Positions 25,955-35,745 are shown, counted from the stretch's first letter. The stretch is DNA of 64,000 nucleotides from Paenibacillus sp. HWE-109 (GCF_022163125.1 NZ_CP091881.1:186001-250000), one strand, 5' to 3'. The notes: generated by a model from the letters alone, not told the origin. Translations and numbers: made by a program.

Positions 25955-26905
25955 CTATTTAAACCATCCTTTTTTCCGAAACCAGAGAAACATGCCGAAT
26001 CCGATCCCGAACATAATGAGCAGGATGCCGAAATACCCCCAGTGCCACTCGAGCTCGGGCATATGAGCGAAATTCATTCCGTAAATACCAGCAATAAAGG
26101 TTAGCGGCATGAAGATTGTCGTAATCACCGTTAATGTTTTCATAATGCTGTTCATCCGGTTGGAATTCAAAGAGATGTAGCTGTCTCGCATATCTGCGGT
26201 CATGTCGCGATTGGATTCAATCATTTCGGAGAGCTTGAGCAGATGGTCATGGATATCCGTGAAAAAGACAAGATGCCCGCGGATTTGATCGATCCGATCC
26301 GTATTAATGACTCTGTACAGCAGATCGCGCATAGGTACGATAGTACGACGTAATTTTAATAATTTACCGCGTATTTCGAAAATATGGCTCATCAGCACTT
26401 CGGTAGCTTCCGAGTTCAAATTGTTTTCAATATCGTCAAGCTGGTCTTCAATTTGATAAACACTGGGAAAATATTGATCCACGAGGTTGTCCAATACGAG
26501 ATAAGCAGCATAAATATGCCCTTCACTCCGCAGGTTCTCTTGTTCCGATACACGACTCCAAGCATCTTCGATTTCTCGCGACTCATGCAGGTGGAACGTG
26601 ACAATAAAGTTGCTCCCGAGAAACATGTCCACTTCTTCAGCAGCCAGTGTTTTGGCATTAATCGCATGCATGACGAAAAAATGAATCTGTTCATAATGAT
26701 CCATTTTGGGGCGCTGCAGCAAATAAAAGCAATCTTCGATGGCTAAAGGATGGAAGTTGAAGTGATCCTTGAGGTGCAAGGCATCCTTCTCACTGGGATT
26801 ATTAAAATCAACCCAATACCACTGGATATTCGGATCTTCAAGTTGGTCAAGGGGTACATTGTGAAGGACTTTGAAGTCCTTGGTTATGGCAAGGGAGCGA
26901 ATCAT
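25955..26905 (-). CDS. CorA-family magnesium/cobalt transporter
   Basis: Pentameric membrane channel for Mg2+ (and Co2+/Ni2+), 316 residues. A long cytoplasmic N-terminal domain is followed by two C-terminal transmembrane helices (about 255-308), with the selectivity motif GMN in AGIYGMNFAHMPE and the characteristic basic tail (FRKKGWFK). Its stop lies 12 bp before the hybrid kinase start, so it may head the kinase/regulator transcript. Confidence 0.93.
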   Translation of the reverse strand: MIRSLAITKDFKVLHNVPLDQLEDPNIQWYWVDFNNPSEKDALHLKDHFNFHPLAIEDCFYLLQRPKMDHYEQIHFFVMHAINAKTLAAEEVDMFLGSNFIVTFHLHESREIEDAWSRVSEQENLRSEGHIYAAYLVLDNLVDQYFPSVYQIEDQLDDIENNLNSEATEVLMSHIFEIRGKLLKLRRTIVPMRDLLYRVINTDRIDQIRGHLVFFTDIHDHLLKLSEMIESNRDMTADMRDSYISLNSNRMNSIMKTLTVITTIFMPLTFIAGIYGMNFAHMPELEWHWGYFGILLIMFGIGFGMFLWFRKKGWFK

Positions 26906-27094
26906 TGAAAAACTCCTACATTCGTATTTTCGTTATTTCTATCTGCTCTATTTTACCATACAATGAAAGAAGATCAGAACGTTCTGCCGACGCCCACCTT
27001 AAAAAAAAACAAGTAGACATTAATTTTGTACATGCGACGTGTTTTGGATTTCTTTATAATGGAAAGATATCTGCATGTACATCAGGAGGAGCTT

Positions 27095-29494
27095 ATGTTT
27101 ACAAAGCGATTGAATACGGGTTGGGAGTATTTGCAGAGTTCGTTAGGCGGCGTCTGGGAAGTTTGGCGCAAAGATAAATTAAACAATCACTATAATCTTG
27201 CTTGGCAGGAAGTAGAACTGCCGCATTGTTTCAATGCACTCGATGCTATGGATCCGGACAAGCCCTACTACCAAGGACCGGGCTGGTACAGGACCTTATT
27301 GTCGATCGACAACCCGTACCCGAAGGGGAGAACACTGCTTCATTTCGAAGGAGCAGGCCAGCAAACGGAATTATATGTGTATGACCAACTTGTCGGCGGA
27401 CATCAAGGCGGCTATGATGAGTTCGTCCTTGATATCACGGATCAATTAGCGGCAAACGAATTCCCGGCCTACTACGGTAATCAGGTGCCGATTGCTATTC
27501 GCTGTGACAACACGAGAAATTTGGAAACGATTCCATCAGATGTGAGTGATTTTAATCTCTATGGCGGTTTATACAGATATGTCAATCTGGTCTATGTGCC
27601 CAACCTATCGATTGAGACTGTGCATGTAGTGACGCATGTGACTGCGGATCAAGCCAAGGCTGCTGTTGAGGTGCAACTGTATAATCCTGAGCAGATCCAG
27701 CGGATGATACGTATGCGTTTGCAAGTTTGGGATGCCGCGGGACAGGTAGTGTTCACAGGGGTGTTTGATAACGAAACGTGGGCAGGCAAGGACGAAATCA
27801 CCCGCTTCCAAATCGACAATTTTCAGCTATGGAGCCCTGAGCACCCTCATTTGTATACGTGCGAAGTTACTTTGATGCCGGTGGATGAGGCTGTCGCAAG
27901 CGAAACAGCTCTAGCTGTACGGTTCGGTCTCCGCTATTTCGAGTTCATCGAGAAGGGACCTTTCCACCTCAATGGACAAAGATTGCTGCTCCGCGGCACA
28001 CATCGGCATGAAGATCATGCCGGCGTAGGCGCAGCTATGACAGAGGCGATGATTCGTGAGGAAATGCGGCTCATCAAGGAGATGGGCGCGAATTTCATTC
28101 GCTTGGGGCATTACCAGCAGTCGCGGATTGTCCTGGATCTGTGTGACGAGCTGGGACTGCTCGTATGGGAGGAAATTCCTTGGTGCCGCGGCGGTATCGG
28201 CGGCGATTCCTACCGTCAGCAATGCAAGGATATGCTGACAGCGATGATTGAGCAGCATCGCAATCATCCTTCAATTATTTTGTGGGGCCTTGGCAATGAG
28301 AACGACTGGGAAGCGGATTTCAACTATTTTGATGTAGAGGAAATTAGGGATTTCATGCGTGAGCTGCATGCGTTGTCCCATGCGTTGGATGATACGAGAC
28401 TGACGGCGATTCGTCGCTGCGACTTTTGCCGAGACATCATTGATGTGTATTCGCCTTCCATTTGGGCGGGATGGTATCGGGGTGTTTATCCGGAATATGA
28501 GACTTATACGCGTACAGGATTTGAAAGTGTGGATCGATTCCTCCATGTTGAATGGGGAGCAGATAATGTGGCTGGACGCCATGTGAAGAAACCATATACA
28601 GGATTCGAGGATATCCAAACCGGGGCAGGGGCTGACGAGCGCGATGGTGATTACCTGCTGACTGGCGGCGATCCGCGCGTTTCCAGTTTGGGGGATTGGT
28701 CGGAGACCTATTTCTGCGACATGATTGATTGGTACTTGCGCGCGCAGCAGGGAATGGACTGGTTGACCGGCACTGCGCAGTGGTCATTCAAAGATTTCTC
28801 AACTCCGGTGCGACCGGATTCGCCGATTCCTTACTTGAATATGAAGGGCGTCGTTGAACGGGATTTCAGACGGAAAGAAGCCTATTACGTCTTTCAATCT
28901 TATTGGTCTGAGCAGCCAATGGTGCGCATTTATGGCGGAAGCCTGCCTGTTCGTACGGGAAAAGCCGATGAATTGCAGACCATCAAAGTGTATTCGAACT
29001 GTTCGGTAGTTGAACTCTTTGTCAATGGAAAGAGCTATGGGAAACGAACGAGAGACACGCAGAACTATCCTTGTGCAGGTTTGCGCTGGGATGTGATTTT
29101 GCCGTCAGGGGAGAATCGTCTTGTAGCTGTGGCCTCTGGTGAAGGCGATATCGTAGTTCAAGACGATACTACGTTCAAATACCAGACGGAAAGCTGGGAA
29201 CAAGCTGCCGCACTGCGGCTGACCGCTTATCAACACCCGGATGATGGCAGTTTTGTCGAGGCTTTGGCGTACGACCAGCATGGCGTATTTTGCGCGGATG
29301 CGGCCAATTTGGTGCATTTTGGCCTAGCGGGATCAGGGAAACTGCTTGATAACTTAGGAACAGTAAGAGGTTCCAGAACGCTGGAACTTGCGAATGGACG
29401 TGCCCGTATTTATGTGGATTTAAAGGGCGGGACATCGATCGTCTCCGTGCATGGAGAAGGATTAGAGCCTTCGTTCGTGAAGATGAATAGTTGA
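27095..29494 (+). CDS. GH2 beta-galactosidase-like glycoside hydrolase
   Basis: A 799-residue retaining glycosidase with no signal peptide, so cytoplasmic. N-terminal sugar-binding jelly roll (about 15-190), Ig-like domain, TIM barrel (about 290-590) and a C-terminal DUF4982-like Ig domain (about 620-720). The acid/base is E402 in WGLGNEND and the nucleophile E486 in HVEWGAD; RGTHRHEDHAG marks the active-site His. I chose ATG at 27095 (MFTKRLNTGW) since AGGAGG precedes it by 7 nt; the ATG at 27026 has none. Beta-galactosidase is the likeliest activity, but other GH2 activities cannot be excluded. GH88 follows after 25 bp, so the two probably act on the same polysaccharide. Confidence 0.92.
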   Translation: MFTKRLNTGWEYLQSSLGGVWEVWRKDKLNNHYNLAWQEVELPHCFNALDAMDPDKPYYQGPGWYRTLLSIDNPYPKGRTLLHFEGAGQQTELYVYDQLVGGHQGGYDEFVLDITDQLAANEFPAYYGNQVPIAIRCDNTRNLETIPSDVSDFNLYGGLYRYVNLVYVPNLSIETVHVVTHVTADQAKAAVEVQLYNPEQIQRMIRMRLQVWDAAGQVVFTGVFDNETWAGKDEITRFQIDNFQLWSPEHPHLYTCEVTLMPVDEAVASETALAVRFGLRYFEFIEKGPFHLNGQRLLLRGTHRHEDHAGVGAAMTEAMIREEMRLIKEMGANFIRLGHYQQSRIVLDLCDELGLLVWEEIPWCRGGIGGDSYRQQCKDMLTAMIEQHRNHPSIILWGLGNENDWEADFNYFDVEEIRDFMRELHALSHALDDTRLTAIRRCDFCRDIIDVYSPSIWAGWYRGVYPEYETYTRTGFESVDRFLHVEWGADNVAGRHVKKPYTGFEDIQTGAGADERDGDYLLTGGDPRVSSLGDWSETYFCDMIDWYLRAQQGMDWLTGTAQWSFKDFSTPVRPDSPIPYLNMKGVVERDFRRKEAYYVFQSYWSEQPMVRIYGGSLPVRTGKADELQTIKVYSNCSVVELFVNGKSYGKRTRDTQNYPCAGLRWDVILPSGENRLVAVASGEGDIVVQDDTTFKYQTESWEQAAALRLTAYQHPDDGSFVEALAYDQHGVFCADAANLVHFGLAGSGKLLDNLGTVRGSRTLELANGRARIYVDLKGGTSIVSVHGEGLEPSFVKMNS

Positions 29495-29519
29495 CATATT
29501 ACGCAACCGTTAGGAGTGG

Positions 29520-30620
29520 ATGGAATTGAATATTTCGAATCTGTGGCCGCAATTGCAACGCAAAGTTGACACTATGATCGAGCAAATCGGAAGTAAATCT
29601 CCACACGTGGAGAAAGAGGGCGTGTACGATGATGCCCGTTTGGATTGGTGGACATCAGGCTTTTGGCCAGGGCTCTTATGGATTATGTATGACGTCTCCC
29701 AAGAAGACAAGTATCGTCAGCAAGCCTGGGATTGGGATGCCAAAATAGAAGCTTGCTTCCTGCGGGAGAACAATTTCCATCATGATGTTGGCTTTCAATT
29801 CCTGCCTACGGCAGTAGCCAAATACAAAATGACAGGGGATCAGGATGGGCGTAGACGAGGGCTGCACGCAGCGAATTTCCTTGCCGGACGCTTCAATCAA
29901 GCCGGACAGTTCCTGCGCGCTTGGAATCAGGACAAGCATGGCTGGGCGATTATAGATTCCAGCTTGAATCTATCCTTGCTCCTCTGGGCAGCCGAAGAGC
30001 TTGGCGATCCGCGGCTTAAACAAATTGCCATGGCGCATGCGGATACGGTCTTGGAGCATTTCATTCGGGATGACGGCTCCGTCTGTCATATCGTTAGCTT
30101 TGATCCGGACACGGGCGCATTCATCGAGGCGTTGGGCGGACAAGGGTTCTCCCCGACCTCCGCTTGGAGCCGGGGACAGTCATGGGCTTTGCACGGTTTA
30201 GCGAACGTGTACCGCTATACGGGGGAAAGCCGTTATTTGGCTGCTGCGAAGCGGGTCGCCCATTACTTCATGGCGAACACCACGGTGGATCCCATTCCGT
30301 TATGGGATTTCCGCACAGGTGATGCGGATTTGAAGTTGAAAGACACGTCCGCCGCCGCTTGCGCGGCTTCAGGACTGCTTGAAATCGCCTCGCTGGTACC
30401 CGCAGAGGAAGCGGATTTATACCGGAATCAGGCGATCCGGATCATGGATGCGCTGACGCAGGATTACGCGGATCTGGATGGATCGAGGGAGTCGATCCTC
30501 AGAGAAGGCACCGGGCATAAGCCGGCGGGACAAAACGTCAACGTAGGACTGATCTACGGGGATTATTATTATATAGAAGCCGCAGCCAAGCTGAAAAACT
30601 GGACGCAGCGAATCTTCTAA
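29520..30620 (+). CDS. GH88 unsaturated glucuronyl hydrolase
   Basis: A 366-residue enzyme that removes the unsaturated uronic acid left at the non-reducing end after polysaccharide lyase cleavage. An (alpha/alpha)6 barrel is expected. The two active-site aspartates are visible: D89 in NNFHHDVGFQF and D146 in GWAIIDSSLN, matching the known pair in unsaturated glucuronyl hydrolase. The segment DTSAAACAASGLLEIA is typical of GH88. There is no signal peptide, so it acts on imported oligosaccharides. It is the second gene of a GH2-GH88 pair. The lyase that would make its substrate is not in the window. Confidence 0.93.
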   Translation: MELNISNLWPQLQRKVDTMIEQIGSKSPHVEKEGVYDDARLDWWTSGFWPGLLWIMYDVSQEDKYRQQAWDWDAKIEACFLRENNFHHDVGFQFLPTAVAKYKMTGDQDGRRRGLHAANFLAGRFNQAGQFLRAWNQDKHGWAIIDSSLNLSLLLWAAEELGDPRLKQIAMAHADTVLEHFIRDDGSVCHIVSFDPDTGAFIEALGGQGFSPTSAWSRGQSWALHGLANVYRYTGESRYLAAAKRVAHYFMANTTVDPIPLWDFRTGDADLKLKDTSAAACAASGLLEIASLVPAEEADLYRNQAIRIMDALTQDYADLDGSRESILREGTGHKPAGQNVNVGLIYGDYYYIEAAAKLKNWTQRIF

Positions 30621-30628
30621 GCTGAATT

Positions 30629-30665
30629 GAGTTCCCTTTGAGTTTCCTTGAAGGGAGCTCTTTTT
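30629..30665 (+). terminator. Terminator of the GH2-GH88 pair
   Basis: GAGTTCCCTT and AAGGGAGCTC flank a short loop, followed by five T, 9 bp after the GH88 stop codon. The stem is imperfect (GAG/CTC and TTCCCTT/AAGGGAG). Confidence 0.7.
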
Positions 30666-30829
30666 CATTGGATCCTATTGGATAATTCCCAATAGAATCC
30701 CCGTTTGAACCTTGTTCATCCTGTTTTCATTGGAATTTTTTCATTCAATTACCTTCTAAATGCAACAATCCACGTTAGGTTACCAACCTAGAGAGCAACC
30801 TCTTTTTTATCTCGATACGGAGCCAAAAC

Positions 30830-31020
30830 TTACAGGAATATCTCCTGCTAATTTTAGCGTTAATGGCTCTAAACGGTCATCTAACTGGAAAACCTCCAGC
30901 TAATTTAGAGAGAAATCGCTATTCAGTGGAAAAGTATCAGAAATAACGGGAGTTTTTCCATGTAAATGGGCTTTTCATGCGAAAATACCTATAATAACGG
31001 TAGCTTTTCCATGTAGTTCA
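30830..31020. repeat. Second intergenic repeat family, copy B (CTGGAAAAGCTCC units)
   Basis: Units related to those at 16775-16975: AACTGGAAAACCTCCAGC and CTCCTGCTAATTTTAG in one orientation, then AACGGGAGTTTTTCCATG and AACGGTAGCTTTTCCATG inverted. It sits between the GH2-GH88 terminator and repeat R3. I see no gene in 30670-31349. Confidence 0.65.
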
Positions 31021-31057
31021 ACATTGAAAACAAGAGGCAGCCTTTAATTATAAATGG

Positions 31058-31325
31058 GGAGTCATCCCAACCGTCTCGCGTGGAGATAAGGGAACTCCAG
31101 TGCGCTATTCCGGCAAAAAGTGTCATTAAAGCGAGTCAGAGGGAACTCCAGTTCGCTATTTTGCTTTTTGAGTAGAAATTCAGCGGTTTTCGCAGAAATA
31201 AGACCCTGTAGTTCCGCTAACCCCCGAGCATCCCTGCTATTTGCCCAAATAGCGCCCTACAGTTCCCTTAGGAGGAGCTGTCGCTTGAAAGATGCTCAAC
31301 TCTCAGGGCGGCGAAGCCGTTTTCT
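31058..31325. repeat. Four-arm nested inverted repeat, copy 3 (R3)
   Basis: Third copy of the R element. Arms a (31088-31110) and b (31139-31162) are direct; c (31197-31220) and d (31246-31270) are inverted. Arm a reads GCGCTATT and arm d AATAGCGC, where R1 and R2 have ACGCTA and TAGCGT, a compensatory A-T to G-C change. The conserved right end CAGGGCGGCGAAGCCGTTTT stops 24 bp before the stop codon of the minus-strand GH9 gene. Confidence 0.8.
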
Positions 31326-31349
31326 CACATCCAAGCCTAAATTGCTGCT

Positions 31350-34300
31350 TCAGCGGGTTACGCTGATGTCATCAAAGATCGCTTTGGTATTCGCATAGAC
31401 ACGAGCTCCAATTTTGCCGCTCGCAAGCGCGCTGTCCGTGGTGCTGATTTCCAAATTACCGTCTTTGTAAATTGAAATGGAACTGCCATTGACGACAATT
31501 TTGTAAGTATACATAGTGTCTGCTGCAATACTGGGGTTAGTGAAACCCAGAACTGTTCGTACGCCGTTCACTACTTTGAGGAGTTCCATCTTGCGGCCGG
31601 TTTTATCGTTATTTTTCAGAAACAGCACATAGTAATTATTGTCGTCCGTGTAGCGGAAGACCAATCCGGCATCCTTATTTCCATTTGTATTGTTGGTGAC
31701 GTTAACTTTCGCTTCGAAAGTATAATTGGTCCAATCAGCATTCCCGGCGAGAGATAGGCTTTGCGCGGAATTGGCTTGACCGCTGTATTGGTTGCTTACT
31801 ACACTCCAAGTTCCGCTGGTCGAGGTCCATCCATTGGCGTTGCCGTCGTTGAAATCATCGGAGAATAGCGTTTGACTGACGATCGGGCCTGTTTGAACGG
31901 TCGTACTAATGGCATCCGTGGACGTGTCCGTCGTATGGAAGTAGTAGGAGTGAATGCCGAGCGGAAGCTTGGTTGTATACGTATAGGCTTTGCCATCCGT
32001 GTAGGTGGTGTCGGCTGCATGGACCGGAGCCATGGCATGGACAACCCCATCGAGGACTAGCTCCATGACGAAAGGCGCTTGGTTATCGGCATCCGTATAG
32101 GTGACGTTAAAGGTATAATTGGTGTTAAGATCTCCAGATGCTGCATTTACGCCTGCCGAAGTCAAAGTTGGTGCGGTTCCGCTGTTCGTATTCGATGCTT
32201 TAATTTCATCGATCAGCAGCTCGCCATAAGTGACTGTATTTTGTTTGAGCCATATGGACAACGTGACAGCCTTTTTATTGACAGGGTATGCTAATCCGTT
32301 CAAATCAATTTGGAGATCTGTCCACGAAGCAGGTACTGCTGCCCAGCCGCCGGTCAGATTTTGTGTTCTAGTACCGTCATTCAGTTCAATTTTCATTCGC
32401 ATATCCGAGTAACCCGGATTCTTCATTGCGAAGTTCAAATAGCGATAGCCTGAGACGTCAACAGCATCATGCCACGGCTGGAACTTGGCGGTTGAAGCGA
32501 CAGCGGTCGGAGTTTGGGTGAATTTACCGACTTGCTTGCTGTCTACGGTTGTTCTGCTGAAGGTACCTGTTCCACCATTCTGATTATACCAGTTTACCCA
32601 CTCGCCATTACCACCGATGGAGCCCCAGAGTCCTTTGCCGTTAAAATCATCATACAGCAGAGGGGTCGAAGGGTCAGGCAATGGTGCTGCAATCGTGTAA
32701 TGCGTTGAACTGTAGCTTTCATTGCCTGCCGCATCGATGCCTCTGACGTCAACTCGCTTATTGGCATATGCGCTCGACAAGCTTTCGTCAATCGTGGTTG
32801 CGTAGACGGCGCCGGAAACGGACATCGGAAGATAGGAGCTTCCAGATTTATAAGTGATTGCAGACAAACCGTTTGCTGGTCCGGCAAATACGGTTACATT
32901 TCCACGAACATAGTCACCGATAACGGGTGATAGAATCGGCAGCGGGATCGGGTTCGTTCCGGCTGGGGAAGTCGTGCTAGTCGTTGCGCTGAGCCCCATG
33001 ATCGTATACAACAGTCCTGCTTGAATACTGATGCTGAATTCGTTATACCGCCATTGGTTGGTGTCGTCCGAGTACAGGGAGCGATCTTTGTACCAAGGGC
33101 TTACACTTTTCATATCCTTCGTATCCTTCATATTGGGTCCGCTGACCATAGCCCCAGGGATGATGACGCCTGTACCCGTAGGGGTATTCGACTCTTCATC
33201 GAAACGGGTATGCAAGAAATCGACATAGTCGGTGCCAATGCCGGAAACCCAACTGATATTCCAAGGATTTTCACCGAATATCCAGTACAGTCCTTTCTGC
33301 ACGGCACGCAGCGCTGCGGGATCATGGAAAAGCTCATAGTATCTTAATGTATCGCCCAAGTAAGAGGCATGAGGTTCATTGACGCCAAAGTTTTTGAACT
33401 GATTAAACACACTGTATGGCGTATCATCGGAAGTTGATATAAAATAATCGACCTGTTTTTTCAATAAATTTTGAATAAGAGGTTGGGTTGCAGTGCCAGC
33501 AACAGGATAGAATTCCGCCAAAGACATAGGACGCATATCCCAATAGTTCGTTGAAGCAAGATCGTCAAGAGTGAGTACGTTAATTTTGGCAATTGCCGCA
33601 TTCTTATAGCTGATGTTATTGGTGAGCAAATAAAGCTCCACATCAGCGAGCAGCATGGAATTGTCAATGCCGCCTTTGGTCGTATAAGAGCCTACTGGAT
33701 CATTCGGATGGGCAAGCACGTAGTTGTAGAAGACCTCTGCGGCTGTTTGGCATTTGGCTGCAAAGGATGTGAGTGCCGCTGCTTTGGAAGGAGTAATATC
33801 TCCCTTAGCGATAGCGATTTGAATTGCACGTGCAGTTGCCGCTAGCGTTCCTGCAGACTTGGCAGAACCGCCAATCCCATAATCGCTGAGTACGCGATCA
33901 TCGGCTGTGCCGGATACATTATCCGTTGCTTTCTCCGGATGCACGAAGCTCGCGTTGTTCTTCAGATTGTACATAGCCCCGCCAAGCTGGTCAGCGAATT
34001 TGATGACATATTCACTGCCAAAGATGGCTTCATCAATCAGGTCGGGAATGCCATTGCTGTCATTATCGAATTTCACACTTGCCGCATCGGCATAGCGGAC
34101 GTAGGCTAGAGCAATTTCAGCGCCGACCCATTGATTGCCGCCGTACTTGCCATAGTCGCCTGCATCGTACCAACCGCCTGTCAAATCATAATGCTGCGTA
34201 CGATCAGCAGAGGCGGCATCGTCGAGATGTCCGGCAGGGTGGAAGACCTTAGCCGAAGGCGCCACTGTGCTGTAGTCTGCGGGATAAGCGTCGGAAGTGG

Positions 34301-35561
34301 CTACGCTGGCACGCATAATGCGATAGAAAGCTGTCATCTCATCCTTGTAGTTGTTCCAGATATTCGGTTGGATCGCGAAGGGATAGGAGGAGATGCCGTT
34401 TGTTTTGACCGTATAATTGTTGCCCGTCGTTGTAATCGCAGTGAAATCAATGGAATAAACATGCTGGTTCCATATGACTCCTTCGTCTTGCATCGTGCCC
34501 GAGGCCACGACCGTAGTCCCGTTCAGAATTTGATAAGTGGTATCGGTTACCGCCGTTGTCGACGTCACCTTGGCATTTTTGAAGTCATTCGCGCTGTAAC
34601 CTGCCTGACTGACAACGACATCAATGAGCTGTTCGGAATTAACGATAAGAAGAGACTGGGCGGAGGTTGCAACTTCAGTGGAGGTAGCATCGGTCGTACG
34701 GAAATAGTACGTATGGGTACCTACCGGCAGCTTCGTAGGATATGCATAATTTTTACCGTTTGAGTATGTTTTATCGCTGCTGTCGACTTCTTTCATGTCA
34801 TAAGCTGTGTCATCGATCACCAACTGCATAGCAAACGGCGCTTCATTGTCAACATCTGAGTAAGTTGCAGCGAAATTAAAGCTTGTATTCTGATTGTAGG
34901 TGCCTGTCGAATTGGCAGTCACACCGATAGATGTCAATGTTGGCGCCGTACCCGTGGACGCGGTAGTCGCTGTAATCCCATCGATCAGGATCTCGCCATA
35001 GGTGCCGCTTTGCTGTCTGAGCCAGATTTCGAATCTAGCTGTAGCTTTTTTGAGGTTGGGAGCTATCGTTGCGAGATCATACTGGCTAGTCGTCCAAGAA
35101 GTCGGCACAGCTACCCAGCCTGCTGTTAAGTTATAGCTGGCCGTCCCGTCATTAACAACTATGCGAATGCGAGCGTCCGCGTATCCCGGATTTTTCATCG
35201 TAACATTCACATAACGATAACCGGATAAATTGATAAGTTCATTCTCAGGCTGGAACTTGGCCCAAGATGAGCTTGTCGCTGGGGTTTGTGCGAACACGCC
35301 AACCGTCCGGGAATCGATGGTCGACTTCGTGAAAGTACCGGTTCCGCCTGCTTGGTTAAACCAATTCATCCAGTTTTTTTTGAAAATACCTCCACTGGCA
35401 AAATCGTCATAATTAATGGGATTGCCAGGTCCCGGAAGCGGTGCTACGGCAGCGGAAGAAAGACCAGGAAGAGCGATAAGGGCGTTGAACACTAAAAGGA
35501 AACCTAAGCAAAGGGCTAGCAACGTTCTTGCTCTTTTCTTACTGCGAATCGTTGGCAACAT
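31350..35561 (-). CDS. Large modular secreted GH9 glycoside hydrolase with duplicated binding/Ig modules
   Basis: A 1403-residue secreted enzyme. A signal peptide (about 1-36, ending LSSAAVA) is followed by a jelly-roll module (about 40-200), an Ig-like domain (about 205-310), a CelD-type N-terminal Ig domain (VVVSQAGYSANDF) and the GH9 barrel (about 405-860). The GH9 core shows the catalytic-base motif GGWYDAGDYGKY, the HTRFDEESNTPTG histidine region and the acid Glu in WRYNEFS. After it come a bacterial Ig-like domain, a second copy of the jelly-roll plus Ig pair, and a C-terminal concanavalin-like module (LFSDDFNDGNANGW). ATG at 35561 follows GGAGGTTATTC. GH9 enzymes mostly cut cellulose or related beta-glucans; the exact substrate is open. 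Confidence 0.9.
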   Translation of the reverse strand: MLPTIRSKKRARTLLALCLGFLLVFNALIALPGLSSAAVAPLPGPGNPINYDDFASGGIFKKNWMNWFNQAGGTGTFTKSTIDSRTVGVFAQTPATSSSWAKFQPENELINLSGYRYVNVTMKNPGYADARIRIVVNDGTASYNLTAGWVAVPTSWTTSQYDLATIAPNLKKATARFEIWLRQQSGTYGEILIDGITATTASTGTAPTLTSIGVTANSTGTYNQNTSFNFAATYSDVDNEAPFAMQLVIDDTAYDMKEVDSSDKTYSNGKNYAYPTKLPVGTHTYYFRTTDATSTEVATSAQSLLIVNSEQLIDVVVSQAGYSANDFKNAKVTSTTAVTDTTYQILNGTTVVASGTMQDEGVIWNQHVYSIDFTAITTTGNNYTVKTNGISSYPFAIQPNIWNNYKDEMTAFYRIMRASVATSDAYPADYSTVAPSAKVFHPAGHLDDAASADRTQHYDLTGGWYDAGDYGKYGGNQWVGAEIALAYVRYADAASVKFDNDSNGIPDLIDEAIFGSEYVIKFADQLGGAMYNLKNNASFVHPEKATDNVSGTADDRVLSDYGIGGSAKSAGTLAATARAIQIAIAKGDITPSKAAALTSFAAKCQTAAEVFYNYVLAHPNDPVGSYTTKGGIDNSMLLADVELYLLTNNISYKNAAIAKINVLTLDDLASTNYWDMRPMSLAEFYPVAGTATQPLIQNLLKKQVDYFISTSDDTPYSVFNQFKNFGVNEPHASYLGDTLRYYELFHDPAALRAVQKGLYWIFGENPWNISWVSGIGTDYVDFLHTRFDEESNTPTGTGVIIPGAMVSGPNMKDTKDMKSVSPWYKDRSLYSDDTNQWRYNEFSISIQAGLLYTIMGLSATTSTTSPAGTNPIPLPILSPVIGDYVRGNVTVFAGPANGLSAITYKSGSSYLPMSVSGAVYATTIDESLSSAYANKRVDVRGIDAAGNESYSSTHYTIAAPLPDPSTPLLYDDFNGKGLWGSIGGNGEWVNWYNQNGGTGTFSRTTVDSKQVGKFTQTPTAVASTAKFQPWHDAVDVSGYRYLNFAMKNPGYSDMRMKIELNDGTRTQNLTGGWAAVPASWTDLQIDLNGLAYPVNKKAVTLSIWLKQNTVTYGELLIDEIKASNTNSGTAPTLTSAGVNAASGDLNTNYTFNVTYTDADNQAPFVMELVLDGVVHAMAPVHAADTTYTDGKAYTYTTKLPLGIHSYYFHTTDTSTDAISTTVQTGPIVSQTLFSDDFNDGNANGWTSTSGTWSVVSNQYSGQANSAQSLSLAGNADWTNYTFEAKVNVTNNTNGNKDAGLVFRYTDDNNYYVLFLKNNDKTGRKMELLKVVNGVRTVLGFTNPSIAADTMYTYKIVVNGSSISIYKDGNLEISTTDSALASGKIGARVYANTKAIFDDISVTR

Positions 35562-35702
35562 GAATAACCTCCATTTTCGTATTATCCAAAACACTTGCGA
35601 ACGTATCGTGCTTGCCTTGCAGCAAACCCCTGACTTTATGGATCCCCCCTTTCTTTGAAATCGCTGTCATTTTGATCATAGTGGAAGAACTGGATGTCAG
35701 CC

Positions 35703-35731
35703 ATGATATATCATGGTCAATGTGTGATCAA
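35703..35731 (-). promoter_or_regulatory. Probable GH9 promoter overlapped by a 16-bp perfect palindrome
   Basis: On the minus strand TTGATC (35731-35726), a 17-bp spacer and TATCAT (35708-35703). The perfect palindrome CCATGATATATCATGG (35701-35716) covers the -10 box, as a repressor operator would. The leader to the GH9 start would be about 135 nt. Confidence 0.55.
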
Positions 35732-35745
35732 TGTTAGCCAAATGG

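Noticed and set aside
34131..34763. 210-codon plus-strand frame opposite the GH9 gene
   Set aside because: Antisense shadow of the GH9 catalytic domain, with no plausible start region.
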